A stretch of 53,988 nt of DNA, from positions 1 through 53,988 of the forward strand of contig JAAANX010000104.1 of the NCBI GenBank assembly GCA_009909085.1, written 5' to 3'. Under the pieces are notes generated by a model that did no database searches, was not told where the DNA came from, and saw only the letters and a list, made by a program, of their open reading frames with translations. The translations under genes and the position numbers were made by a program. The DNA comes from Cyanobacteria bacterium GSL.Bin1 (GTDB lineage Bacteria > Cyanobacteriota > Cyanobacteriia > Cyanobacteriales > Rubidibacteraceae). Below are positions 1 through 8,974 of the stretch, in pieces. Every line of letters starts with the position of its first letter. Position 1 is the stretch's first letter.

Positions 1-154
1 GATTTGAAATAAATTTGGGTTCGCAAGTGCGGCAGTTGTCCCAATAACTCCGTCACTAAAGAAGTCGATCTGTGCATTAACAGGGTCGATATTGTTTCTC
101 CATCACCAAACGCAACTACCCACTTTGGGGAGAGCCTCTCCATCTATCCTACAA

Positions 155-184
155 AAAAGCAGGGTTAGCAGCACATGTTGCTGC
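155..184 (-). terminator. Possible terminator after the penicillin-binding protein gene
   Basis: Read on the minus strand, a 6-bp stem (GCAGCA/TGCTGC, arms 168-173 and 179-184) with a 5-nt loop is followed about ten bases later by a run of T. It lies 40-70 bases after the stop codon of the FHA/PBP gene. The short stem and the gap before the T run make this weak. The rest of bases 1-225 shows no convincing gene. Confidence 0.35.
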
Positions 185-225
185 TTAATCTTCAAGATTG
201 ATGGCGAGATTCCTCTGAGACCGGT

Positions 226-2463
226 TTACGGTAAGACAGCTCGCATATAGCTGCCCCAGAGTTGGGCGGCTTGAGTGCTACTGCCTTGAGTCGGAGAAGG
301 TTGATCATTTCCTAACCAAACGCCAGTGGTTAAATTTTGTCGAGGAACATAGCCAATAAACCATAAATCCACAGCATCATCGGTGGTTCCTGTTTTTCCG
401 GCAGCACCATAACCAATACTAGCAGCGCGTCCGGTTCCTTGTTGAACAACCCCTTGTAACCATTGGGTCATAGTTTGGGCAAGGCGAGGGGCAAAGACAC
501 TTTGATCGCGCCCCCCATCCGTTTCATAATCATAAATCACCCGACAGGTTTCATAATCATCGGGATCAGGACAATCACCCCCATCAAAAATTCGTGTAAT
601 ACCGTGAGGAGGATTCTTCACGCCATTATTGGCAAACACCGTATAAGCCCCGGTAATCTCCAAAAGATTTACTTCGCTTTGCCCGAGAACCAAACCGGGC
701 ACAGGATTTAAAGTGGAATTAATTCCGAGGCGTTCTGCCATTTGCACCACTTGATTTAATCCCACATCTCGCGCCACCCGCAACGCGACAACATTTTCCG
801 ATTGAGCCAGTCCCCGCGCGAGACTAATTTCACCGGCACTCCGTTCACAACCGCGGTAGCGCTGTCCTTTCCAGGTGAAAGGAGAACAAGGATAGCGGCG
901 AGAAATGCCTTGTTCTAGGGCAGCAGCATAGGCAAAGACTTTAAATGTGGAACCGGGTTGACGTTGGGCTTGGGTTACTCGATTGAACTGGCTTTCGGTG
1001 TAACTTTTCCCTCCCACTAACGCTCGAATGGCACCGGTGGTACTGTCTAGCGTCACCATTGCCCCTTGTTGGTACCCATAATCAGTCCCCTGATTATTAA
1101 TATTCTCGCGGAGGCTCGCTTCTGCTTGTTGTTGTAAGTTTAGGTCAACGGCAGTTTCGACAATAAAATTTCCTTCGGCGGCGAGTTCTGATCCGAGTAA
1201 TTCTTCTAATTCGAGGAGAACATGGTTATAGAAATAGGGAGCACGAATTTGAGAAAAGTTTTGCTTGGCTTTTGGGCTCACTTCAATGCGAGAACGACGG
1301 GCTCGTTGGGCTTCTTCTGCTGTGACCATACCGAGTTTTGCCATCCGATTAATCACGCGATCGCGCAATTGCACTGCTGTTTCATAATCTCGCACCGGAT
1401 TATAGGCATTGGGAGCTGGCAAAATTGCGACTAAAGTAGCCGATTCTGACAAATTCAAATCACTCGCCGATTTGTTGAAGTAAAACTGGGCCGCATCTTC
1501 AAACCCGTAACTCCCCACCCCTAAATACACTCGATTCAAATAGGTCAGCAATAGGCGATCTTTGCTGTAAAAGGTCTCCAACTTCAGAGCAACGATCATT
1601 TCCTGGATTTTCCGTTTGGCGGTATTTTCTCGTCCCACATACTCGGGATAGAGACTGCGGGCTAACTGTTGGGTAATGGTACTTGCCCCTTGACGGATAT
1701 CAGAAGCCGTGAGATTAACCATCAGCGCCCGTAAGATCCCAATGGGATCAACCCCGAAATGCCAATAAAAGCGTGTATCTTCTGAGGCAATTACCGCATC
1801 TGGGAGATAAGGGGAAAAGTCAGATAATTGTTTTAATTCGCGATGGGTGCCACTTTGCAAGGGACGTAAGGGGGTTTGTCCATCTCGAGAATAGACGACA
1901 ACAGGACCTTGGACCCCAACGGGAAGGGGTTGCACAGAAAATTTTGTCCATTCCAAGCCAACAATCACAGCGAACAGAAGGACGACTCCCCCCACACCAT
2001 AAAGAACAGTGGAAATTCCTTTCAATACTCGCGGTGGGGGATAATGATACCTAATTTCAACGGCATCCGCGACATCAGGGGGACCGAGGGTAAAGCGATC
2101 CCCGTGGCGGAGGGAAAAAGAAGATTGTTTGCGTTTGCCGATATAAATTCCGTTCAGTGAGCCTTCATCTTTAATCGCATAACCACCTGCCGGTGTCCGA
2201 TTAATGGAAAGATGCACTTGCGAAATCAACGAGTTGCGGATGACGATGTCGCAACTGCGGGAACTCCGTCCTAAAAGATAGCGATCACCGATGAGGGGAT
2301 GTTTGGTAATCTTTTGTTTTCTCCCATTTTTAATCCGTAATTCGGGAACGTTGGCACCAGGTTTTAAGGTGAGGGCTTGTGCTTGTACGGTTTGGATCGC
2401 TTGGGTCACCCATTGACTAACAGTTGCTGCCGGATCCGGTTCTGATTGTTTAGGCTTATTCAT
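226..2463 (-). CDS. Class A penicillin-binding protein (PBP1-type) with N-terminal FHA domain
   Basis: A bifunctional peptidoglycan glycosyltransferase/transpeptidase that polymerises and crosslinks the wall at the outer face of the plasma membrane. The N-terminus (about residues 40-140) is a cytoplasmic FHA domain with the typical GR-S and N-G-Y patterns. A single membrane helix follows at about 155-175. The GT51 domain has EDTRFYWHFGVD (catalytic Glu) and STITQQLAR. The transpeptidase domain has all three motifs: STFK (active Ser), SEN and KTGT. An upstream ATG at 2481 is possible; I prefer 2463 because a GGAG precedes it. The start lies inside the 3' end of lspA, so the two are probably co-translated. 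FHA domains bind phosphothreonine, so control by a Ser/Thr kinase is a reasonable inference. Confidence 0.93.
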   Translation of the reverse strand: MNKPKQSEPDPAATVSQWVTQAIQTVQAQALTLKPGANVPELRIKNGRKQKITKHPLIGDRYLLGRSSRSCDIVIRNSLISQVHLSINRTPAGGYAIKDEGSLNGIYIGKRKQSSFSLRHGDRFTLGPPDVADAVEIRYHYPPPRVLKGISTVLYGVGGVVLLFAVIVGLEWTKFSVQPLPVGVQGPVVVYSRDGQTPLRPLQSGTHRELKQLSDFSPYLPDAVIASEDTRFYWHFGVDPIGILRALMVNLTASDIRQGASTITQQLARSLYPEYVGRENTAKRKIQEMIVALKLETFYSKDRLLLTYLNRVYLGVGSYGFEDAAQFYFNKSASDLNLSESATLVAILPAPNAYNPVRDYETAVQLRDRVINRMAKLGMVTAEEAQRARRSRIEVSPKAKQNFSQIRAPYFYNHVLLELEELLGSELAAEGNFIVETAVDLNLQQQAEASLRENINNQGTDYGYQQGAMVTLDSTTGAIRALVGGKSYTESQFNRVTQAQRQPGSTFKVFAYAAALEQGISRRYPCSPFTWKGQRYRGCERSAGEISLARGLAQSENVVALRVARDVGLNQVVQMAERLGINSTLNPVPGLVLGQSEVNLLEITGAYTVFANNGVKNPPHGITRIFDGGDCPDPDDYETCRVIYDYETDGGRDQSVFAPRLAQTMTQWLQGVVQQGTGRAASIGYGAAGKTGTTDDAVDLWFIGYVPRQNLTTGVWLGNDQPSPTQGSSTQAAQLWGSYMRAVLP

Positions 2464-2953
2464 TGTTATTGGGTTCTCCATTTCTTGGGCGATGAGAACG
2501 TTGGAAAACTGGCAAATTAATCAAAATTAAACAGAAAATTCCGATATTAATCCAGATATCAGCAAGATTAAATACGGGAAATTGAATTAACCGAAAATCT
2601 AAAAAATCTACCACATAACCAAATAAAAATCGATCTAACCCATTACCGGCAGCCCCGGCTAAGACAAAACCATACCCCAGTTGTTCTAATTTCGGTAAGC
2701 GTGGACTCAGCCAAGCATAAATCATCAAGCCAATGGTAACCGCCAGCGATAACCAACGGAGCCATGACCCGTTCTCGGCAAAGAGACTAAACGCTGCTCC
2801 CCGATTAATGACATAGGTTAAATGAAAGACATCTTGCCACAGCGCGATCGTTTTTCCAATTTCAACAAAGGACTCAACAACAATTAATTTTGTTGCCTGA
2901 TCGAGTAGGAAGCCAATAATTGCAACGAGCCAAAATAAGCGATTTTTCTTCAT
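2456..2953 (-). CDS. lspA: Lipoprotein signal peptidase II
   Basis: An aspartyl membrane protease that removes signal peptides from diacylglyceryl-modified prolipoproteins. The 165-residue product has four hydrophobic segments. It carries both conserved Asp boxes: GNGLDRFLFGYVVDFLDF near the third helix and FNLADIWINIG before the fourth, each with a catalytic Asp. The start MKKNRLFW is preferred over a longer reading frame because its ATG overlaps the bioY stop by one base (TAATG), a translational-coupling arrangement. Substrates in this same window would include the PstS and PsbP lipoproteins. Confidence 0.93.
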   Translation of the reverse strand: MKKNRLFWLVAIIGFLLDQATKLIVVESFVEIGKTIALWQDVFHLTYVINRGAAFSLFAENGSWLRWLSLAVTIGLMIYAWLSPRLPKLEQLGYGFVLAGAAGNGLDRFLFGYVVDFLDFRLIQFPVFNLADIWINIGIFCLILINLPVFQRSHRPRNGEPNNNE

Positions 2954-3582
2954 TAATAAAACAGAATATTGCGTAAACCAGATGCCAAAACAGCGACGGC
3001 ACAAACTAAAACTAACTGTCCTCCCAAAGGTTGCCAAGAATATTGGGCAATTGTTGGCCATAAAAGAAGCGGTGCATCTAAAATGAATAACTTGACATAA
3101 TGCAATCCCACTAAATACACAATCCCAAAGCTATGAATAATCGCTAACCCGAACAAACAACTCATTGCTAACCATTCCAGTTGTTTGTCTCTACGAAATG
3201 CCAAAACGCCACAAAACCAAGCACCGGGGATAAAGCCAAGAATATAGCCAAATGTTGGTTCCAGTAGATACTCAAGGCCTCCTCCATTTGAGAAAACCGG
3301 TTGCCAGAATAAGCCCATGGTGACATAAGCCAATTGTGAAAATGCCCCTGCCCGTTTTCCACCCAGACAACCCGTCAATAAAACAGCACCAATTTGATAG
3401 GTTATACCCAAAGAATGGATCTGAATGCCTTGTTGGGTCCAAGACCAGGGAAAATTCGTCATGAAGGCTTCAACAAACGTTCCGCCAATCGTCAAAATCA
3501 AACCAATTATTGCCCAGAGTAGTTCATTGCTTGGAGACGACACAGCCCATCCTCTAAAGAGTGACCAGCCAACAGTAACCAT
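2953..3582 (-). CDS. bioY: Biotin transporter BioY (ECF S component)
   Basis: The substrate-binding membrane component of a biotin transporter, working alone or with an ECF module (none is encoded here). The 209-residue product has about six hydrophobic segments. It contains the BioY-like region with the pattern LLEPTFGYILGFIPGAW, where the family has G-P-GY-GF, and a GQL near the C-terminus. It is first in a tight bioY-lspA-PBP operon and overlaps lspA by one base. No BirA box or riboswitch was recognised upstream. No clear Shine-Dalgarno precedes the ATG, so the start is less certain than the identity. Confidence 0.85.
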   Translation of the reverse strand: MVTVGWSLFRGWAVSSPSNELLWAIIGLILTIGGTFVEAFMTNFPWSWTQQGIQIHSLGITYQIGAVLLTGCLGGKRAGAFSQLAYVTMGLFWQPVFSNGGGLEYLLEPTFGYILGFIPGAWFCGVLAFRRDKQLEWLAMSCLFGLAIIHSFGIVYLVGLHYVKLFILDAPLLLWPTIAQYSWQPLGGQLVLVCAVAVLASGLRNILFY

Positions 3583-3668
3583 GAATTCATTGACGATTAA
3601 CTGCTCACTGATCAGGTTGCATGATTAGTATTCACTTTCAAAACTTTACTCTATCATCTCCTTAACAT

Positions 3669-4538
3669 TTACTCTTGCGAGTCAGCAGACAAAATGCTGT
3701 TTTGGGTCCGATCAGTGAGAATTTCATAACCCTCTACGGTGACAAGAACGGTATGCTCAAATTGTGCGGAGAGGGAGTTATCTATTGTCACTACTGTCCA
3801 GCGATCGCGCAAGGTGCGGGTAAATTTTGAGCCAGCATTGACAATCGGCTCAATGGCAAGCACCATCCCTGCTTTTAACTTCACATTGGGCAGTTGTGAG
3901 GTGCGCGTATTAAACACTGCTGGTGCTTCATGGAGATTACGCCCCACCCCATGACCGGTAAAATTTTCTACGACGCTATAGCCTCGACGGGTCACATAGT
4001 CCTCAATCGCACCGGCAATTTCTAACAATTGGGTTCCTTCCTGCACCTGTTTGATCCCTTCATACAGGGCGTTTTCGGCAATTTCCATCAACTCAAGGGC
4101 TTTCGGCTTGACTTGACCAATGGCAATGGTAATACAGGAATCGCCATGAAATCCATTTTTATAGGCCCCGGTATCGACTTTTAAAAGATCGCCATTGCGA
4201 ATGACCTTTTTGGGACTGGGAATGCCATGCACTACTTCATTATTCAAACACACGCAAATGGAACCAGGAAAGCCATGATACCCTTTAAAGCTAGGTGTCG
4301 CACCCATTTCTCGAATCCGTTTTTCGGCATAGGCATCTAAGTCCGCTGTGGTCATTCCCGATTCTGCAATTTGTGAAATCTCCTGCAATACCGTCGCTAC
4401 AATTCTCCCCGACTCGCGCATGAACTCAATTTCTTGAGCGTTTTTAATTTCAATGCCTCGATGACGTTTTCTTTGACGAGATGTTGTTGTTTGCCCTTGA
4501 GATGTTCTGGGAGAAAGCAGTTGGGTGAGGAAGTTCAT
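3669..4538 (-). CDS. map: Methionine aminopeptidase, type I
   Basis: Removes the initiator methionine from nascent proteins; a dinuclear metal enzyme of the pita-bread fold. Metal ligands are visible in order: Asp in KVDTGAY, Asp in GFHGDSC, His in [12 protein letters not shown], Glu in IEPIVN, and Glu in the C-terminal QFEHT. The substrate-pocket His lies in NEVVHGIP. The 289-residue length includes a basic N-terminal extension of about 25 residues before the catalytic domain, without the SH3-like zinc finger found in some forms. It is transcribed towards bioY with about 85 bp between, so it may share or precede that operon. Confidence 0.95.
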   Translation of the reverse strand: MNFLTQLLSPRTSQGQTTTSRQRKRHRGIEIKNAQEIEFMRESGRIVATVLQEISQIAESGMTTADLDAYAEKRIREMGATPSFKGYHGFPGSICVCLNNEVVHGIPSPKKVIRNGDLLKVDTGAYKNGFHGDSCITIAIGQVKPKALELMEIAENALYEGIKQVQEGTQLLEIAGAIEDYVTRRGYSVVENFTGHGVGRNLHEAPAVFNTRTSQLPNVKLKAGMVLAIEPIVNAGSKFTRTLRDRWTVVTIDNSLSAQFEHTVLVTVEGYEILTDRTQNSILSADSQE

Positions 4539-4669
4539 AAATTGGCGATTGGTTAATTAGGACACAACTAAACTATTATAATCGGCGAACAATTTAATCT
4601 GAAATGGGTCAAAGATTACGCCTTCCGTTCATTATCTTAAATGGGACGATCTCTCTGTCCCATATCGTT

Positions 4670-4693
4670 TCATATCTTAATTCAGCAACGCCC
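4670..4693 (-). mobile_element. IS1-like left-end remnant
   Basis: On the minus strand this begins GGGCGTTGCTGA and continues through TATGAA. About 20 of 25 bases match the segment at 6021-6045, which lies upstream of a truncated IS1-type transposase start. GGNNNTGCTG is the usual start of IS1-family terminal repeats. No transposase coding follows this copy, so it is interpreted as a decayed or solo end. Confidence 0.4.
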
Positions 4694-4719
4694 AATTTTT
4701 TGAAAGCTTGTCTAGTTGC

Positions 4720-4754
4720 GCGATGTCCTTCGGACGGTAGCGGAGCCACATCGC
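4720..4754. repeat. Palindromic interspersed repeat
   Basis: GCGATGT at 4720-4726 pairs with ACATCGC at 4748-4754, with a GC-rich centre containing CCTTCGGACGG. Small GC-rich hairpins of this type are common interspersed repeats in cyanobacterial genomes. Its function is unknown, and only one copy was noticed in this window. Confidence 0.45.
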
Positions 4755-4903
4755 GGTTTCTTTTTCTGAGGAAAAATTGAACGACGAGGTAAAATTCACA
4801 AAAAGGCAAGCATTAAACCTCGAATCCTTTCCCGTGTAAGCTTTCAGATTGATGTTTCCTGGTTGGAAAAATAGCAATACCTTGAAAGGGCTGGCCCTAT
4901 GGT

Positions 4904-5488
4904 TTAAATAGCAGACAACATTTCTGAGTTATCTAAACTGGTAGATTTACCATCTACTGCAAATTTAGCTAATGCTTGAATTTCTCGGTTTCTTGATGTA
5001 TTGCTGTTAATCTTGAAGTGATTTGCGGAAATGTTTAGCTTCATATTTACTTCCGATACTTCCAGCAAACATTCATCAATCCCATAGGATTTATAATCAC
5101 GTAACCAAAACAAGACATCGGCTAAATGCCAAAGACAAAGAGAATTGCTGTAGTACGGAGAGGGTGAGGAAGCATCCTTTTTAAAGAGCTTCCTAACATT
5201 TTGTCGAGTACAGCCGATTAATTCAGCAATATCGCTAATTCCCACTAAATCAGGTTTTGCTTCCGAAAAAATCGCTTGGGGAATTACCATTCGCACATCA
5301 TTAATTGCACTATGAATCGCTTTATAGGCGGTTTCTGCTTCACGGATAAAGTTGAGTGCTATGCTTCCTTTTTCACCGACTCCGATTAAAGCATCGTCGC
5401 AATTCCCCCCATAAAGGGCTTCCACATATTGATCGAAATCTTTCAAGTTAGGGAGGGTGAATGTCAGTGTGAAATCATATTCCTTCAT
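4904..5488 (-). CDS. HTH-domain protein, probable antitoxin of a HicAB-like pair
   Basis: A 194-residue protein. The N-terminal part (about 1-70) begins EYDFTLTFTLP, then has GGNCDDALIGVGEKGSIAL and a helix, resembling the partial RNase H-like fold of HicB-type antitoxins. Residues about 80-105 form a helix-turn-helix (ISDIAELIGCTRQNVRKLFK). The gene lies 25 bp downstream of a HicA-like small protein in the same direction, the toxin-first order of hicAB loci. Inference: it neutralises the toxin and represses the operon through the palindrome at 5806-5823. Similar pairs are widespread in bacteria but, as far as I know, little studied. Flanking insertion-sequence debris supports horizontal acquisition. 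Confidence 0.7.
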   Translation of the reverse strand: MKEYDFTLTFTLPNLKDFDQYVEALYGGNCDDALIGVGEKGSIALNFIREAETAYKAIHSAINDVRMVIPQAIFSEAKPDLVGISDIAELIGCTRQNVRKLFKKDASSPSPYYSNSLCLWHLADVLFWLRDYKSYGIDECLLEVSEVNMKLNISANHFKINSNTSRNREIQALAKFAVDGKSTSLDNSEMLSAI

Positions 5489-5513
5489 TATCTTTATCCT
5501 CTTCTAAAAGCAT

Positions 5514-5762
5514 CTATGGCGATTGATTATTGAAGATACATTTATCAACAACTCGACGAATTTGTTTGGCATGATTGGTAGGATTTCTGGGCGTACTGTG
5601 AATACTCATGATACAGAATTCTCCACAGCGACAGTCTTCACTGTTATATGGGCAATATAATTTTCCCCATGCGTGAGCTCCTCCAATTTTTATGCGCCAA
5701 CCGTTTTCTTCTGCGTGCTGGATTGCAGCTCTAATATCAGGGTTAGGATGCTTTTTTCCCAT
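5514..5762 (-). CDS. HicA-like small protein, probable mRNA-interferase toxin
   Basis: An 82-residue basic protein. HicA toxins are dsRBD-fold RNases of about 60-85 residues with a catalytic His after a Gly-rich turn; here the matching segment is WRIKIGGAHAWGKLYCP (His about residue 30). A Cys-rich insert follows (CPYNSEDCRCGEFC), then ISIHSTPRNPTNHAKQIRRV, where classical HicA has its second strand and C-terminal helix. The four clustered Cys could bind a metal, which is unusual for HicA. The gene is first in a two-gene operon with an HTH protein. Toxicity is inferred from context and fold resemblance, not shown. Confidence 0.65.
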   Translation of the reverse strand: MGKKHPNPDIRAAIQHAEENGWRIKIGGAHAWGKLYCPYNSEDCRCGEFCIMSIHSTPRNPTNHAKQIRRVVDKCIFNNQSP

Positions 5763-5785
5763 AACCGCCTGTTTAACTATTAAAA

Positions 5786-5823
5786 GTTTATCTCTGGCGA
5801 CTAATGGTTGTCAAGTGACAACC
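5786..5823 (-). promoter_or_regulatory. Palindromic operator overlapping a -35 box, upstream of the toxin-antitoxin pair
   Basis: A perfect inverted repeat with 8-bp arms (GGTTGTCA and TGACAACC) and a 2-bp centre occupies 5806-5823, about 44 bp upstream of the toxin start. Read towards the genes, its right half contains a perfect TTGACA (5814-5809). A weak -10 (GATAAA or ATAAAC) lies 16-17 bp further on. A repressor bound here would block RNA polymerase, the usual autoregulation of type II toxin-antitoxin operons. Confidence 0.6.
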
Positions 5824-5866
5824 TAAAGATTGATCTTAAACTTAGTCGCAATTAAATCGCCAGAAG

Positions 5867-6045
5867 CTAGAGAATTCTTGAGTTATAGCTTTTGGTGTAG
5901 CTTCCAAGCGAGTTAAATTTCCCCTGCTTGTTAATTCCATTTTTACGAATGTGTTCGGATTGGCACTCTCGACACTGCATTACTTTACACGGCGCTCAAT
6001 TTTTCCTTCGCTTATTCTAGTTCATAGCTCAGATCAGCAACGCCC
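5867..6045 (-). mobile_element. IS1-family remnant: left end plus truncated InsA-like start
   Basis: From 5980 the minus strand reads MQCRECQSEHIRKNGINKQ, the zinc-ribbon start of IS1-family InsA proteins (CxxC, then KNG and G-K). After about 22 codons the similarity ends, and the frame stops at 5867 (37 residues in all). About 60 bp upstream is the end-like sequence GGGCGTTGCTGA (6045-6034), as expected for an IS1-type left end. The rest of the element is missing, so this is a dead fragment. It occupies most of the gene-free stretch 5824-6140. Confidence 0.6.
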
Positions 6046-6140
6046 TTTTAACTTTCATGGGGTAAATTTCATGGGATAAGCAATTGCTGACTCCCCTTTC
6101 CTGATTGTCCAAATAACCAATGACTAATGACACGCTTCTT

Positions 6141-7679
6141 CTAAAGTTTGGCAAGCGTTTCAGAAAGTTGATTCCAATCTTGAGTTGTATCAAGAGTAAC
6201 CAGGTAAGCTTGTTCCCTTTCATTAAACGGGTCAGCATTTGCTTGTTGTTTAGCTAATAAATTAGCCGTGGCATCAGAAATATCCCCTTCTCGGTGGGTA
6301 AGGCGATCGCGCAATACCGCCATGGGGGCATCACAATAGACAATCTGCAAGGGTAAATGGTGCTTTTGGGCTTGAGCAATCACAGCTTTTCTTAAGTCTT
6401 GTTGGTCATATTTGGCATCTAAAATCACTGACCAGCCTTGTGAGGCTAATAAGACCCCCAATTTTAAAAGGCGATCATAAGTTTTTTGCGTCATTTCTGC
6501 GGTATAAATGTCGTCACTTCCAGTTTCATCCACAGCAATTCCTGCCAGATGTTTGCGCACTGCATCTGACCGTAAATGAATCGCTTGATGTTGTTTTGCC
6601 ATTTGTCGCGCGATCGTCGTTTTCCCGGAACCGGATAACCCTGACATCATCCACAAACGCCCCGCTTGCGGTTGGGTATATTGCCACGCTAAGTGATAAT
6701 ACTTGCTCGCTTGTTCCCTGGCGTGTTGTTTTTCTTCCGCACTGACATGAGGATCCTCGAACATCAAAGAATTGACTTTGGCGCGGACATAAGCTTGTCG
6801 AGTGAGATAAAGGGGCAAAACTTGTACTCCTTCCCAGTCGCCCGTCTGTTCTAAATAATGGTTAAGAAAAACAGTAGCAAACTCCGGACAACCTCTAAAT
6901 TGGAGATCCATCACTGTAAACGCCACATCATACATAACATCGACAAAACGAAACGGTTCATTAAATTCAATGCGATCAAACAGCTGCACTTTATCTTGCC
7001 ACCAACAAATATTTTTCAGGTGTAAATCCCCGTGGCATTCCCGAATGAAACCTTGATCGATTCTGGCTTGGAATAGAGGCTGCTGGGTTTCTAAAAAGCG
7101 ATCCGTAAACGCTTTGGTTTCCCGAAACTGTTGTTCCGTTTGGGTGATTCCAATATACTTTTCGGTCTGTTGGTAGTTATTGTTAATTGCTTGGGCAATC
7201 ATTTCCGGTTTGCCAAATTGACGAATATAATCATCCGTTTTGGTTTGTTCGTGAAACGTTGCCACCCGTTTTCCTAATTTTGTGATCAAAAACTCCGATA
7301 ATTGACCTTCTTTTTGCATCACACTGAGAAGCGCGGATTGTGGAAATTGACGCATTTTTAAAACATATTCCACAACCTCACCTTGACCGTTAATTTCTAG
7401 GGTATTTTTCTGTTGTGTGATGGGCAAAACATCAAGATAAATATCGGGCGCGATCGGTTGGTTTAAAGCTAATTCTTGCTGACAATAATACCGTCGCTTC
7501 TCAAATGTAGAAAAGTCTAAAAAACCTAAATCAACTGGTTTTTTTAGTTTATAAGCATACTCCCCCGTCAAAAAAATATAGGAAATGTGAGTTTGTAATT
7601 GTTGAATTGAATTATCAGTCAAATGAGGATAAAAATCAGGGTAACCCATTTGCTGTACTAAAGCATCATAGCTAAACAT
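6141..7679 (-). CDS. Aminoglycoside-phosphotransferase-fold / P-loop kinase fusion protein
   Basis: A 512-residue two-domain protein. The N-terminal half (about 1-330) is a kinase-like APH domain: an early lysine in YAYKLKKPVDLGFLDFST, the catalytic loop ECHGDLHLKNICW, and DRIEFNEPFRFVDVMYDVAF, where an Asp normally binds metal. The C-terminal half (about 340-512) is a P-loop kinase with WMMSGLSGSGKTTIARQMA (Walker A) and an RSDAVRK segment typical of gluconate kinase/Zeta-like folds. Such fusions are common in cyanobacteria and proteobacteria, and their substrate is unknown. There is no evidence for antibiotic resistance. It is followed by insertion debris. Confidence 0.8.
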   Translation of the reverse strand: MFSYDALVQQMGYPDFYPHLTDNSIQQLQTHISYIFLTGEYAYKLKKPVDLGFLDFSTFEKRRYYCQQELALNQPIAPDIYLDVLPITQQKNTLEINGQGEVVEYVLKMRQFPQSALLSVMQKEGQLSEFLITKLGKRVATFHEQTKTDDYIRQFGKPEMIAQAINNNYQQTEKYIGITQTEQQFRETKAFTDRFLETQQPLFQARIDQGFIRECHGDLHLKNICWWQDKVQLFDRIEFNEPFRFVDVMYDVAFTVMDLQFRGCPEFATVFLNHYLEQTGDWEGVQVLPLYLTRQAYVRAKVNSLMFEDPHVSAEEKQHAREQASKYYHLAWQYTQPQAGRLWMMSGLSGSGKTTIARQMAKQHQAIHLRSDAVRKHLAGIAVDETGSDDIYTAEMTQKTYDRLLKLGVLLASQGWSVILDAKYDQQDLRKAVIAQAQKHHLPLQIVYCDAPMAVLRDRLTHREGDISDATANLLAKQQANADPFNEREQAYLVTLDTTQDWNQLSETLAKL

Positions 7680-7863
7680 GATCTTGATTTATTATTGTCT
7701 ACACTTTTGATCATAACAAGATTAAAACCAGTTTATGAAAAGTTTAAACAATATGTATTGCGAAACACTTGTAAAATTTAGTTATAAACTTCAGAGATAA
7801 CTTCTATGTACTAATTTTTCTGAAATATAATTTTTTTACTAACCGAATTTAGGAAAGAAGCAA

Positions 7864-8964
7864 ATGTTTAATGAGCAAGGATACATGATAAAACTTACTC
7901 AATCACTGGTTCTTTTTTTAGGGATCATAACTTTAGCTGGGGGGTGCGCTTCTCCAAATGCGGAGGAGTCTGCAACCGAGGAGTCTACAGCCGAAGAGTC
8001 TGCAACTGATGCTTCCCCAACAATGATTGAAATTGATGGTTCAAGTACGGTATATCCGATTACGAATGAAATTGCCCAAGAATACCAACTCATTTCTTCA
8101 AATCAACCTCAAATCAGAGTCAATGTTTCTGGAACTGGTGGTGGCTTTCGTCGATTTTGTGCCGGAGAAACAGATATTAATAACGCTTCACGCCCCATTA
8201 ATACGGAAGAAATGACAACCTGTGAAGAAAATGGCGTGAAATATATTGAGCTACCCGTGGCTTATGATGCCCTAACGGTTGTGGTTCATCCAGAGAACGA
8301 TTGGGTGAGTGAAATGACAACAGAAGACTTGGCTAAAATTTGGGAACCCAGTGCTGAAAATACCCTCATGCAGTGGAATGAAGTGAATTCCCAATGGCCC
8401 CGCCGTCCGCTCAATTTATATGGTCCAGGGGCCGATTCAGGAACCTTTGATTATTTTACAGAAGCCATTGTTGGCGAAGCTGAAGCGAGTCGCCAGGATT
8501 ATATTGATAGTGAAGACGATATGTTAATTGTCCGCGGCGTGAGTGAAGATACTTACGCGTTGGGATATTTTGGCTATTCCTATTACGAAGAAAACCAAAA
8601 AGAACTGAAAGCCCTTGCCATTGATAATGGGTCTGGACCCGTAATGCCTTCGCGCGAGACGGTGCGGAGTGGGGAATATCAACCGTTATCACGTCCATTA
8701 TTAATTTATGTTAATGCCAATTCTCTGGAGAATAAATCTGAACTGCAAGAATTTCTCGAATATTATTTAACCCAGGGGCGTCCTTCTGTGAAGATTGTGG
8801 GTTCGATTCCGCTTCCCGATGAAATTTATAATTTAGCCCTGAAACGAATGGAAAATAAACAAACCGGAACTGTTTTTGCAGGGAAAACGCCAATTAATTT
8901 CAAGATGGAAGACCTACTGCAAAAAGAAACCGAATCCACTGTTGAAGACCAATCTAATGAATGA
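7864..8964 (+). CDS. pstS: Phosphate-binding lipoprotein, PstS/SphX-like
   Basis: A periplasmic solute-binding protein for phosphate. The N-terminus is a lipoprotein signal with lipobox LAGGC, so it should be anchored after LspA cleavage. A low-complexity linker of repeated EESxAEES units follows. The mature domain has the PstS pattern: [36 protein letters not shown] and [13 protein letters not shown], whose Ser, Arg, Asp and Gly residues bind phosphate in the family. No pstCAB or phoU genes are adjacent, so it stands alone as SphX does in some cyanobacteria. The start is chosen for AGGAAAG nine bases upstream; an internal ATG at 7885 is the alternative. A possible promoter (TTGCGA, 18 bp, TTATAA) lies at 7758-7787. 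Confidence 0.88.
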   Translation: MFNEQGYMIKLTQSLVLFLGIITLAGGCASPNAEESATEESTAEESATDASPTMIEIDGSSTVYPITNEIAQEYQLISSNQPQIRVNVSGTGGGFRRFCAGETDINNASRPINTEEMTTCEENGVKYIELPVAYDALTVVVHPENDWVSEMTTEDLAKIWEPSAENTLMQWNEVNSQWPRRPLNLYGPGADSGTFDYFTEAIVGEAEASRQDYIDSEDDMLIVRGVSEDTYALGYFGYSYYEENQKELKALAIDNGSGPVMPSRETVRSGEYQPLSRPLLIYVNANSLENKSELQEFLEYYLTQGRPSVKIVGSIPLPDEIYNLALKRMENKQTGTVFAGKTPINFKMEDLLQKETESTVEDQSNE

Positions 8965-8974
8965 TTAATGGTAG

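Larger units (their letters stand above)
4539..4903. other. Gene-free stretch between map and the toxin-antitoxin pair
   Basis: No credible gene is seen. It holds an IS1-like end sequence (4670-4693) and a palindromic repeat (4720-4754). The short open frames here read through these repeats and have no recognisable product. It looks like scar sequence from past insertions. Confidence 0.5.

Noticed and set aside
3583-3668. Riboswitch or BirA operator upstream of bioY
   Set aside because: The gap is under 90 bp, AT-rich, and shows no conserved aptamer or palindromic bioO-like sequence.
4609-4877. Two small minus-strand genes between map and the toxin-antitoxin pair
   Set aside because: Both frames read through a palindromic repeat and an IS-like end, overlap each other and resemble no protein.
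7725-7765. Pho box upstream of pstS
   Set aside because: Two GTTTA-type repeats 11 bp apart are present, but they do not match the CTTAACCT-type cyanobacterial consensus well enough.
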